A DNA stretch of 38,345 nucleotides from Bacteroidales bacterium UBA5349 (GTDB taxonomy: Bacteria > Bacteroidota > Bacteroidia > Bacteroidales > Tenuifilaceae). The notes beneath the pieces were generated by a model. That model was not told the origin of the DNA, searched no databases, and worked only from the letters and a program-made list of their open reading frames with translations. Made by a program: the position numbers and the translations under genes. The DNA lies in NCBI GenBank assembly GCA_002410065.1, contig DHQB01000003.1, forward strand, positions 1-38,345, in the 5' to 3' direction. Below, piece after piece: positions 1 through 7,045 of this stretch; within the stretch, counting starts at the first letter, position 1, and every line of letters starts with the position of its first letter.

Positions 1-133
1 CGGTTTTAATTGGGGCTAATATATAAGTATTTGATTTTATGGAATTTTAAAGACAACTAACCCTTTCAGGATTTTAAATTTTTATAGGCTCAGATTAAAA
101 CATCTTACAAATTCAGGTCAGAAATAACAAAAT

Positions 134-184
134 TTACCCCGTGAAATAGGTTTTGTGGTAACTGCGTTAAATTTCACGGGGTAA
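134..184 (-). terminator. Hairpin downstream of the first FISUMP gene
   Basis: A perfect 14-base inverted repeat, TTACCCCGTGAAAT (134-147) and ATTTCACGGGGTAA (171-184), encloses a 23-base loop and begins about 49 bases past the stop of the minus-strand lipoprotein gene. Read on the minus strand it is followed by the T-rich stretch TAAATTTTGTTATTTC. This fits an intrinsic terminator or a 3'-end stabilising hairpin. A near copy lies after the second FISUMP gene. Confidence 0.55.
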
Positions 185-232
185 TTAAAATTTGCCTATT
201 TATCCTACAAACAAGTTAGGTAATTAGGTTAA

Positions 233-1198
233 TTAATTTTTAACGCAACGAACAGAAAAACCATTCGTCTTGTTATTTTCACTTTTCATAACATCGCTTT
301 CAGCGCTGTCTAGGTAAATAGCCAGAGCGGTATGGGTATCATCCTGGGTAGCAGTCCACCACTGACCTGTCCGTCTCATACTCGAGAATACTCCATTGTA
401 TCGCATGCCACCCGGAAGGGCGGTAAAACCACTTTCGTTGGTTGCCCCCTGGTTAGGCTCATCCCAATGCGTTGTTCCAGATTCTTTGAGTTTGCCTCCG
501 GCTTCTTCTGCACCCCCCAAATAGGTGATTAAGGTTGTCCAATCGGCATTGGTTGGTGCGTGCCAACCAGTGGGGCATAGTTTATCCGTATTTACTGTGT
601 ACCAATTATACAAGGCTCCATAAATGTTGGCATGTGAAGTTAGATCATGATCGTACCAGCAATATCCAGGGGTAGTTAAACCGAGCCATGCGTCTTTATC
701 GGTTACTAAAGGAATAGCTAAACCATCACTGTATTTGGTGGTTTTTAAGTTTTCGGCCATCCAAGTTTGGTTACCAATGATTACGGTTTCATAAATGTTG
801 CCATCTCCATCTACGCAATCTTTGGTGGTAAACGAAAAGGCGTTGCCATAGTTTGTGCCCACACTGTTGACGGCATAAGCCCGAACGTAATAGGTCGTGT
901 TTGCTTCTAGGTCTTTAATATTGCTAGTGAAACTGCCTATTCCATCGCCATCCACTGTTTTACTGTCATTTATGGTTGGGGTTTCGTTTGTACTCCAACA
1001 TACTCCACGGATAATAATCGCTGCACCGCCATCATCGGTTATATCGCCACCTGAAACGGCTGTTGTACGCATAATTCCGGTAACTTCAGCTGTGGTTAAT
1101 ACGGCGAGAACGTTAGCATCATCCTTTTTGCAACTGCTTGAAAGCACTAATAAACCCATTATTAATGCATAAAGCAAAAAACTTGTTTTTTTAATCAT
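233..1198 (-). CDS. FISUMP-domain surface lipoprotein (Fn3-like + FISUMP)
   Basis: This 321-residue protein has a lipoprotein signal peptide with lipobox LSSSC (lipidated Cys23) followed by KKDD, which resembles the Bacteroidota lipoprotein export signal for surface display. Residues about 33-125 form a fibronectin-III-like module (GVCWSTNETPT, TTYYVRAYAVNS). Residues about 128-321 form a Fibrobacter succinogenes major paralogous (FISUMP) domain, recognisable from TWMAENLKTTKY, YCWYDHD, LCPTGWHAPTNADW, GFTALPGGMR and the terminal SVRCVKN. FISUMP domains are common on secreted proteins of this phylum, and their ligand is not known to me. The next gene upstream is a longer paralogue with an almost identical signal peptide. 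The start codon fits the signal peptide well. Confidence 0.9.
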   Translation of the reverse strand: MIKKTSFLLYALIMGLLVLSSSCKKDDANVLAVLTTAEVTGIMRTTAVSGGDITDDGGAAIIIRGVCWSTNETPTINDSKTVDGDGIGSFTSNIKDLEANTTYYVRAYAVNSVGTNYGNAFSFTTKDCVDGDGNIYETVIIGNQTWMAENLKTTKYSDGLAIPLVTDKDAWLGLTTPGYCWYDHDLTSHANIYGALYNWYTVNTDKLCPTGWHAPTNADWTTLITYLGGAEEAGGKLKESGTTHWDEPNQGATNESGFTALPGGMRYNGVFSSMRRTGQWWTATQDDTHTALAIYLDSAESDVMKSENNKTNGFSVRCVKN

Positions 1199-1291
1199 TT
1201 TGTAAAGATTTAATGGTTAAATGTTTTTTAGTTTATCGTTTTGCTGGTGTTCTATTATATCTGTTAGGGTTTGATAAAAAGAATCTTAATT

Positions 1292-1335
1292 CCCGTGAAA
1301 TACGCTTTGTGGTAACTGCGTTAAATTTCATGGGG
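1292..1335 (-). terminator. Second copy of the FISUMP 3' hairpin
   Basis: CCCGTGAAAT (1292-1301) pairs with ATTTCATGGG (1325-1334) with one mismatch. The block from here through the stop of the gene (about 1292-1400) is a close copy of 137-245, including an identical loop section TTTGTGGTAACTGCG. It lies about 50 bases past the stop of the second lipoprotein gene, the same position as the first copy. The single mismatch weakens the stem on the minus-strand transcript. Confidence 0.4.
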
Positions 1336-1385
1336 TAAATAAAATCTGCCTATTTATCAACAAAAAAACAAGGCAATAAGGACAA

Positions 1386-2951
1386 TTAATTTTTAACGCA
1401 ACGTATAGAACTGCCCATTTTTTTAGGATTTGTTTGTTCGATTATCATAGCATCTTCATTTGTCATACCCTGCATATAAGCTTGACTGGAGTCGGAGGAG
1501 TCATCGGTCGCACTCCACCACACTGCGTCTGTACCTAAAAAACCGAAGCCAGTCATGCGCGTAATAATGCCTCCCGGAAGAGCTGTAAAGCCAGACGCGT
1601 TGGTAGCTCCCGTATTAGGGCTCAACCAATGGGTAGTGCCAACTTCTTTAAGTTTACCCCCTGCAACAGCGGAACCCCCCAAATAGGCAGTTAGGGTTGC
1701 CCAATCATCATTGGTTGGTACGTGCCAGCCCGTTGGGCAAATTTTGCCAGTGTTAACCACATACCAAGTGTACAAAGCTCCGTACGTATCTTTGTTAGCC
1801 GTTTCATCATTATCGTACCAGCAGTATATGGGGGTATTGTCATTATACCACTCTTCATCTAACGTAATGGCTGTTCCATCTTTGTATTTGGTGGTTTTTA
1901 GGTTTTCGGCCATCCATGTTTGTGTACCTATTTTAACGGTTGAATAAACGTTGCCACTGGCATCTTTGACATCTTCCGGAGTGGTGAATTTTATGATTTC
2001 ACCATAGCTTGTTCCCTTGCTGTTGGAAGCATAAGCCCGAACGTAATAAGTTGTTTTTTTAACTAAGCCTTTCATTTCACTGATAAATATTCCTTTCCCT
2101 TCACCATCCGCAGTTTTGTTGTCGTTTATGGTTGGGGTTTCGTTTGTACTCCAGCATACGCCACGGGCTTTTACAGGTGAGACTCCATCATTGGTAATAT
2201 CACCTCCCGATACGGCGGTTGTTGGGGTAATTTGGGTAACTTCAGTTGTGGTTAATACGGGCAGATTCAAGTCCTCCTTTATACAACGAATAGAAAAACC
2301 GTTTTCTACACTGCCAACGTATTTTTTAATTACAGAGGTTTCGTGGTTTAAATTTAGGTAAAAAGGGGTGCCAGATTCAAGAACACTCGAAGTCCACCAA
2401 TTGCCGTGGACTTTAATATTAGCGGCTACCCCACTCCAGCGACGGGAGCCCCCGGGAAGGGCCGTAAAACCAAATTCGTCGGTTGCTCCTACGTTAGGAC
2501 TAGTCCAATGCGCTGTGCCGGTTTCTTTAAGTTTGCCTCCTGCTACGTCTTCACCTTCCAAAAAGTTAATTAGTTCGGTCCATTCGGCATTGGTTGGTAC
2601 ATGCCAGCCCGTGGGGCATAGCTTTTTAGTGTTTACTGCGGAAAAGTTATACAGAGCTCCGTAGGTTTTGCCATTCGTCGCTTGGTCATTATCGTACCAG
2701 CAATAGGCAGGGTTTGCAGGGATATTCCAAACCTCATCCAATGGTATTCCACTGCCATCGTTGTACTTGGTGGTTTTTAGGTTTTCGGCCATCCAAGTTT
2801 GGTTGCCAATGGTTACAGTTTTATAAACGTTGCCATCGGCATCTATAACAATTTCTTCAGGTTCATTGTCATCATCCTTTTTGCAACCGCTCGAAAGCAC
2901 TAATAATCCCAATATTAATGCGTAAAGCAAAAAACTTGTTTTTTTTATCAT
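1386..2951 (-). CDS. FISUMP-domain surface lipoprotein (FISUMP + Fn3-like + FISUMP)
   Basis: This 521-residue paralogue of the downstream gene has lipobox LSSGC (Cys23) followed by KKDDD, again a likely surface-export lipoprotein signal. The order is a FISUMP domain (about 38-226, ending FSIRCIKE), a fibronectin-III-like module (about 230-327, GVCWSTNETPT and TTYYVRAYASNS) and a second FISUMP domain (about 330-521, TWMAENLKTTKYKDG, ICPTGWHVPTNDDW, GFTALPGG, SIRCVKN). Relative to the 321-residue paralogue it carries one extra FISUMP unit directly after the signal peptide, so the pair appears to have arisen by module duplication or deletion. About 190 bases separate the two genes and each has its own 3' hairpin. 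Molecular function is unknown; an extracellular binding or adhesion role is only inferred. Confidence 0.9.
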   Translation of the reverse strand: MIKKTSFLLYALILGLLVLSSGCKKDDDNEPEEIVIDADGNVYKTVTIGNQTWMAENLKTTKYNDGSGIPLDEVWNIPANPAYCWYDNDQATNGKTYGALYNFSAVNTKKLCPTGWHVPTNAEWTELINFLEGEDVAGGKLKETGTAHWTSPNVGATDEFGFTALPGGSRRWSGVAANIKVHGNWWTSSVLESGTPFYLNLNHETSVIKKYVGSVENGFSIRCIKEDLNLPVLTTTEVTQITPTTAVSGGDITNDGVSPVKARGVCWSTNETPTINDNKTADGEGKGIFISEMKGLVKKTTYYVRAYASNSKGTSYGEIIKFTTPEDVKDASGNVYSTVKIGTQTWMAENLKTTKYKDGTAITLDEEWYNDNTPIYCWYDNDETANKDTYGALYTWYVVNTGKICPTGWHVPTNDDWATLTAYLGGSAVAGGKLKEVGTTHWLSPNTGATNASGFTALPGGIITRMTGFGFLGTDAVWWSATDDSSDSSQAYMQGMTNEDAMIIEQTNPKKMGSSIRCVKN

Positions 2952-3542
2952 TTTTGTAAAATTTAATGGGTCGTTTTTAAAAGTAATTGGTTTGTTTCTG
3001 TTTAATTATTGCTGCTTTTGGTTTGTTAAAATGATTAGTTGTGTGAAAAAATCGTTATGGCCATAGTTTTTGTTTTAAGCCTTCGCTCTTGTTCCATGGG
3101 CAATGCAAGATTAACCTGGAGGTTTTCAGGAAATGTTTTTTTGAGTACCCTGGCACGTTGTTATTGTTGTCGGCAATTTTCGCCAGGTAAGGATTTACTT
3201 CAGTGTCGGAACCCACATCAAAATAATCTTGAGCGGAATTAAAAAACGAGATAATATAAAGGCGTATTAACAAAATCGATATTTTTTATAGCAATTGATC
3301 GTACTCTAGTTTTTTTCTATTCAAATAAAAGCCTCGAAAACACTAGCGAGAGCGGCAAACCCATAACATTTTCGAGAGTAAAATCTAAGTAGATTCATCT
3401 GCTTTACAAAGTTTGGCAATTACTTGTTAATAAAAATCACGGGAAACCGTTATAAAAAAAAGGGTTTTCCCTTATTTTAGAAATATTGCTATCTTGCATT
3501 GTGTTTTTTTTCTACAAATTTTCTAGTACTTAGCCTTTAGTT
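2952..3542. other. Gene-poor gap, 590 bases
   Basis: I see no convincing gene here. A 72-codon open frame on the minus strand (3055-3273) has no recognisable domain or signal and may be a decayed remnant. An imperfect hairpin, GGGAAACC...GGTTTTCCC (about 3441-3472), lies roughly 70 bases before the response-regulator gene. TATCTTGC at about 3490 is a poor match to the TAnnTTTG -7 element. Confidence 0.4.
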
Positions 3543-4166
3543 ATGCAGGTAGTATTTTTGGTTGCCGATTACCCTATGGTTTTGGAGGGTTTAAAAAAAG
3601 TTATGTCTGAGATTGACAAAAACTTTAACATTTTTAGCTTTGTTTGTCCTGAGAGATGTATTGAAAAGTCAAAGGAAATTACTCCAAACCTCCTAATTAC
3701 TGATTTATACCCCACAGGAATGGATGGCACCGAACTTGTTCGAAGGCTAAAGGTGGAGGCTGATTCGCTAAAGGTTATATTTGCGACTGATTACTACAAA
3801 CCGTGGAGAGTGAAATCCGCTTTAAAGCAAAAGCCTAATGGGCTTATTTTTAAAAACGACCCAGTTGAGGAAATAAGCAATGCTATAACTGCTGTTGTTA
3901 GCGGCAAAACATACTATAGTGATGCGGTTAAGGATAAAATTTTTGAAATTTCATTTACTCTTAATGAACCATGCTTCACCAATCGTGAAATTGAAGTTAT
4001 TAATCTAATTGCCAAGGGCAAAACCTCTAAAGAAATAGCGGTAGATATGGGTGTTTCGGTTAATACTATTGAAACATACCGAAAGACTTTATTTAATAAA
4101 ATGGAGGTAAATAATAGCGTTAGGCTCATAATTAAAGCCATTAAACTTGGTATTATTAAGGACTAA
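3543..4166 (+). CDS. LuxR/NarL-family response regulator
   Basis: This 207-residue two-domain regulator has a receiver at about 1-122 with predicted phospho-acceptor D54 (LLITDLYPTGMDG), switch residue T82 and conserved K104. The usual acidic pair near the N-terminus is reduced to one Asp (VAD9YPM). A LuxR-type helix-turn-helix follows at about 144-205 (FTNREIEVINLIAKGKTSKEIA, VNTIETYRKTLFNKM). Proteins of this type are activated by histidine-kinase phosphorylation and bind DNA as dimers. No kinase is adjacent, so its partner is elsewhere and the target genes are unknown. The stop codon abuts a perfect AT-rich palindrome, and a candidate gene cassette starts directly downstream. Confidence 0.9.
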   Translation: MQVVFLVADYPMVLEGLKKVMSEIDKNFNIFSFVCPERCIEKSKEITPNLLITDLYPTGMDGTELVRRLKVEADSLKVIFATDYYKPWRVKSALKQKPNGLIFKNDPVEEISNAITAVVSGKTYYSDAVKDKIFEISFTLNEPCFTNREIEVINLIAKGKTSKEIAVDMGVSVNTIETYRKTLFNKMEVNNSVRLIIKAIKLGIIKD

Positions 4167-4180
4167 AATACTTAAGTATT
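4167..4180. repeat. Perfect 14-bp palindrome AATACTTAAGTATT
   Basis: The palindrome begins one base after the stop codon of the response regulator. It could form a small hairpin (AATAC, loop TTAA, GTATT) at the 3' end of that transcript, but no T-run follows, so a terminator call is weak. Confidence 0.35.
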
Positions 4181-4182
4181 AG

Positions 4183-4211
4183 AAATACTCACTCATTATC
4201 CGCTTGTTGGC
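4183..4211. repeat. Truncated copy of the attC-like element
   Basis: Two blocks of the full element at 4729-4858 recur here in the same order. AATACTCACT (4184-4193) is identical to 4817-4826. TATCCGCTTGTTGG (4197-4210) resembles TATACCGCGTGTTAGG (4842-4857). The intervening stem sequence and the whole other half are missing. It lies 28 bases past the stop of the Imm5-like gene, on the opposite side from the full element, so the gene is bracketed by direct repeats. The short length makes this moderately confident only. Confidence 0.5.
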
Positions 4212-4238
4212 ATATATTCATCTATAAGTATATTCATA

Positions 4239-4697
4239 TTAGCTGTATTTCTTTAATTCATTGAGTTGCCATTGTCGCTCTTTTGTAACTTTAGCTAACT
4301 GGTCTGGAAATGCTAATTGTATTGTTTTTATAGCATAATCAGAACAAACTATTGCATGTTCTTTGATGTGACCAACACTAACGGCTTGTCCCGCTGCCCT
4401 AAAAACATTTTTTACAATTTCAGATTTGCATTGTCTTGCAACTTCATGAATTTTTAAAGCTGCTTGCCTAACTTCATGGACAGAGGCTTCTCCTATTTGC
4501 CATAATTCATTTGTTTTAAATCCAAAGGTAATTGTTGTAAAGTCAATTCCCTCAAAATCAGCGAGTGGCAATATGTGTTTTACGCAATTAATCGCCCATT
4601 TAGTTAAATTAATCTGGCTTGTTTGCCCACAAAACTCATCAATATCATTACGCAAATCGATGTTATCAATTATTCTAATCTTTGGTTTTGTTACCAT
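4239..4697 (-). CDS. Orphan Imm5-like putative immunity protein
   Basis: This is a soluble alpha-helical protein of about 152 residues with no signal peptide. It resembles the putative immunity proteins of the Imm5-like group: an N-terminal W-A-x-x-C-V-K-H-x-L-P pattern, a central AALKIHEVAR and AAGQAVSVGHIKEHA segment, and a C-terminal KERQWQLNEL. Family members are thought to neutralise polymorphic toxins, but no toxin gene lies nearby. I prefer the ATG at 4697; a GTG two codons upstream (4703) is also possible and sits inside a 13-base dyad (AATCACTGTGATT, 4698-4710). The gene is isolated between a full and a truncated attC-like repeat, as expected of a mobile gene cassette. The family call is from recognition, not a search. 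Confidence 0.7.
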   Translation of the reverse strand: MVTKPKIRIIDNIDLRNDIDEFCGQTSQINLTKWAINCVKHILPLADFEGIDFTTITFGFKTNELWQIGEASVHEVRQAALKIHEVARQCKSEIVKNVFRAAGQAVSVGHIKEHAIVCSDYAIKTIQLAFPDQLAKVTKERQWQLNELKKYS

Positions 4698-4710
4698 AAT
4701 CACTGTGATT
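4698..4710 (-). promoter_or_regulatory. 13-bp dyad overlapping the Imm5-like gene start
   Basis: AATCAC-T-GTGATT is a perfect 6-1-6 dyad immediately upstream of the ATG at 4697. It could be an operator or a start-region hairpin. There is no other support. Confidence 0.25.
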
Positions 4711-4728
4711 GTGTTTCATGAACTTGCC

Positions 4729-4858
4729 CTTAACGGATGGCGGTATGGTTAGTTGCCGATTTCGAAGCACTTACCTATCAAGTTACAACTTCTTTTGATA
4801 CGAGCTGTGCCGCTCGAATACTCACTGCACCGGCAATTTACTATACCGCGTGTTAGGT
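4729..4858. repeat. attC-like imperfect palindromic element (130 bp)
   Basis: The element has outer arms 4740-4758 and 4831-4849 that pair at 16 of 19 positions (GCGGTATGGTTAGTTGCCG against the reverse complement of the right arm). An inner bulged pair is TTCGAAGCAC (4761-4770) with GTGCCGCTCGAA (4807-4818). The tip has TATCAA/TTGATA (4776-4781, 4795-4800) enclosing AAGTT-AC-AACTT. The ends carry integron core-like motifs. On the minus strand it begins ACCTAAC (matching RYYYAAC) and ends GTTAAGG (GTTRRRY except the last base). The architecture and length match long attC sites of integron cassettes. No integrase gene is in the window, so mobility is inferred. Confidence 0.6.
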
Positions 4859-4889
4859 TTTCGTGCATTGTTGTGAATCTAAAAATACG

Positions 4890-4921
4890 AAATCTTCCCC
4901 GAAATTCATCGGAGAAGATTT
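4890..4921 (-). terminator. Terminator of the DUF6448-like gene
   Basis: AAATCTTCCCCG (4890-4901) and CGGAGAAGATTT (4910-4921) form a 12-base stem with one mismatch and an 8-base loop. On the minus strand it is followed by CGTATTTTTAG. It lies about 30 bases past the stop of the 217-residue gene. Confidence 0.65.
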
Positions 4922-4952
4922 TAAAGTTATTCAATCATTATTTGAAATCATT

Positions 4953-5606
4953 TCAATGTTTGTGCGTGGAGTGTCCAGCTCCTTGGTCAACGATATCATG
5001 AATAGCTTCGATAGTATGGGTGTAATCAACATACGCTTCTACATATTCGCGGCCTTTTTCTGGAGAATCATTCTTAACTTTGTCAAGTGCTGCTACTTTT
5101 AAGTATTTCTCCCTTATCGCTTTTCCAATATGGTTGTTTAATTTGACAAGAAGGTCATCTATATTTTTACTTTCTATTGCCTGGTCACTAAGTTGAATAA
5201 TTGGCTTAGTAGTTCCAGATGGTTTTAACCCTGTGTATGGAGCACCTTCTGTCTCTCTGTGCAGTCTTACAAGGGTTTCAAAGAAATGTTTTTCAACAAT
5301 AGCATATACTTCTTTGTCGCTAGATTTTAAAGCATAGGTTTTATTGAACAAAGGAATAATTTCCTTTTCTTGTTCAGGGGTAATCCATTTCAGAACTAAA
5401 TTAACGTTGTTCGTTTCTAGGGCTTTAGTAGCATCTTTAATTGTAGGACCATCGTAGGAGTCGCAATGGGCAGATGCCGGAGGTGAGCCGAATACCATAA
5501 AGAATGATACGAATACAAGTGATAGGACTGTTTGCAAACTTGTTTTACGGTTTTTAAGAAGTCTCGTTGGAACTTCTGTTCTCAAATTCATTTCTGTTGT
5601 TCTCAT
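4953..5606 (-). CDS. Secreted DUF6448-like protein with metal-binding-type ends
   Basis: This is a 217-residue protein with a long N-region (residues 1-22) and a hydrophobic signal segment ending near SPPASA47. The mature protein would start with His-Cys-Asp (HCDSYDGPTIKDA) and ends GHSTHKH. The body is helical and matches my memory of the DUF6448 family (KDATKALETNNVNLVLKWI, VEKHFFETLVRLHRETEGAPYTG, and a YVDYTHTIEAIHD tail). Function is not established. The HC start and His-rich end suggest a periplasmic metal-binding role, which is inference. An internal ATG at residue 6 is an alternative start. The gene is monocistronic, with a -7-type element 43 bases upstream and its own terminator. Confidence 0.75.
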   Translation of the reverse strand: MRTTEMNLRTEVPTRLLKNRKTSLQTVLSLVFVSFFMVFGSPPASAHCDSYDGPTIKDATKALETNNVNLVLKWITPEQEKEIIPLFNKTYALKSSDKEVYAIVEKHFFETLVRLHRETEGAPYTGLKPSGTTKPIIQLSDQAIESKNIDDLLVKLNNHIGKAIREKYLKVAALDKVKNDSPEKGREYVEAYVDYTHTIEAIHDIVDQGAGHSTHKH

Positions 5607-5648
5607 GACACAAATTTTTTAATTGTTATTAATAAAATTATCTTGGGT

Positions 5649-5656
5649 CAAAAGTA
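5649..5656 (-). promoter_or_regulatory. -7 element TACTTTTG of the DUF6448-like gene
   Basis: Read on the minus strand, 5656-5649 is TACTTTTG, a perfect match to the Bacteroidota TAnnTTTG -7 consensus, 42 bases before the start codon. No clear TTTG -33 element was found at the expected spacing. Confidence 0.4.
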
Positions 5657-5777
5657 CGCTCAGAAATATCCTTGTGCGACCTACTTTGTAATGTAGTACC
5701 CATTTAATAACAACTTGAAGTCCTATTTCTTAAAAAAGGACTTTATTAGACAGTTTATGTAGATTAAATGCACGCTT

Positions 5778-6902
5778 TTATATTTTCTTCTTGTATTCGC
5801 TCGGGGTAAGGCCTGTCATTTTTTTAAATACCCTGTTAAATGCCGATTTAGTATTAAAACCACTATCGTAGGCAATTCCTAAAAAGGACAAGTTTTCAAA
5901 ATCAGGGTTACTTATCCTCGATTTCACTTCTTCTATCCTATATTGATTAACAAAATCAAAAAAATTAACACCAAAATGTTCATTAATAACCCGAGAAAGG
6001 TGATGTGAAGGTATTTCAATTTTTTTTGCCAATTCAGGAAGTGAAAGATTAGCCTCCAGATAAGGCTTTTCGGTAGCCATAAAAAGTTTTAATTTACTCA
6101 CATAATTTTCAATATCAGATTCTTTCAAAAATGTACCGGTATATTTCGTCTTTGGTTCGGTCTCTTCTTCGGTATCCCGGTCAGAATATTGAATGAAAAT
6201 TTCCTTTTGCTTTAAGCCATAATAACCAATCAGGATAATAAAAGCGGACAAAGAAAGAGAAAGGCCGTGAGTACAAAAAATCCAGGAGAACAGATGAAAA
6301 ACATGATGGATCGTAGCAAAAATCATTAATACTGTCCAAATGCCCCCAAAAATATAGACAAGCATTCTTAACCAGTTCAGGTTAACATTCTCATAAGATG
6401 AAAAATAATTGAAAATATTGATGTCCAATTTTTTAAAGAGAATCATTGAAAAAATAAAATAGAATGGCCCTGATAAAACTGTAATAATTAGAAATAAATT
6501 AAAAAACATAGGAGTCCCATGTTCACTTTCTACATGGTCAAGTCTTATTACTTCTGATATTTCCGGAAAGAAGGAAGCGATAACGATAAATAAGTTGAAT
6601 AATATAAAAGGTATAAAATGTAGCAGTTTTTCTCTATTGAATTCAAATTTTTGGTCAATCAATGCAGAAATATACAAAAACAGGAATGGCCCATGAAGTA
6701 AGAGTAATGAAATAAAACTTGCTGAAAGAAGGTGAAATTCTATAAAGAGTTTATTTGAAAACAAAGCGTATATGCCTGTGTATAAACCTAAATAAATTAA
6801 CCAGCAAATTAGTATCTTATCATGTATAGCCTTTTTTTTCTGTAAAACCAAAAACCCAAAAAACAAAGCGTTGAAAGCAGCTATTAAAAATATATATTTC
6901 AT
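5778..6902 (-). CDS. Membrane-bound AraC-family transcriptional regulator
   Basis: This 374-residue protein has about seven hydrophobic segments between residues 1 and 230 (for example YIFLIAAFNALFFGFLVL at the N-terminus and LSLSLSAFIILIGYYGL near 215-230). A charged linker follows, then a C-terminal AraC/XylS DNA-binding domain at about 262-374. Both helix-turn-helix units are visible: LSLPELAKKIEIPSHHLSRVINE, and LSFLGIAYDSGF with SAFNRVFKKMTGLTPSEYK. The 7TM-AraC arrangement is typical of Bacteroidota; such proteins presumably sense a membrane or extracellular signal, and the ligand here is unknown. A terminator separates it from the peptidase gene upstream, so co-transcription is unlikely. 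Confidence 0.9.
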   Translation of the reverse strand: MKYIFLIAAFNALFFGFLVLQKKKAIHDKILICWLIYLGLYTGIYALFSNKLFIEFHLLSASFISLLLLHGPFLFLYISALIDQKFEFNREKLLHFIPFILFNLFIVIASFFPEISEVIRLDHVESEHGTPMFFNLFLIITVLSGPFYFIFSMILFKKLDINIFNYFSSYENVNLNWLRMLVYIFGGIWTVLMIFATIHHVFHLFSWIFCTHGLSLSLSAFIILIGYYGLKQKEIFIQYSDRDTEEETEPKTKYTGTFLKESDIENYVSKLKLFMATEKPYLEANLSLPELAKKIEIPSHHLSRVINEHFGVNFFDFVNQYRIEEVKSRISNPDFENLSFLGIAYDSGFNTKSAFNRVFKKMTGLTPSEYKKKI

Positions 6903-6978
6903 GGTTTATTTCTAAAAATTCGTTATGTCAATAATTTGCAGCATGTTTTTTGCATGAAACCTAACTAGTAAATAAATA

Positions 6979-7029
6979 AAGTCCGGCTTAAACATTTTTA
7001 TAAATCTCAGGAGTGTTTAAGCCGAACTT
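6979..7029 (-). terminator. Terminator of the S9 peptidase gene
   Basis: AAGTCCGGCTTAAACA (6979-6994) and TGTTTAAGCCGAACTT (7014-7029) pair at 15 of 16 positions around a 19-base loop, starting 17 bases past the stop. On the minus strand it is followed by ATTTATTTACT. Confidence 0.65.
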
Positions 7030-7045
7030 TAAGTGGATGGTTGCC

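Noticed and set aside
3055..3273. 72-codon minus-strand frame between the FISUMP genes and the response regulator
   Set aside because: No domain, signal peptide or start context; noted only as a possible remnant in the gap description.
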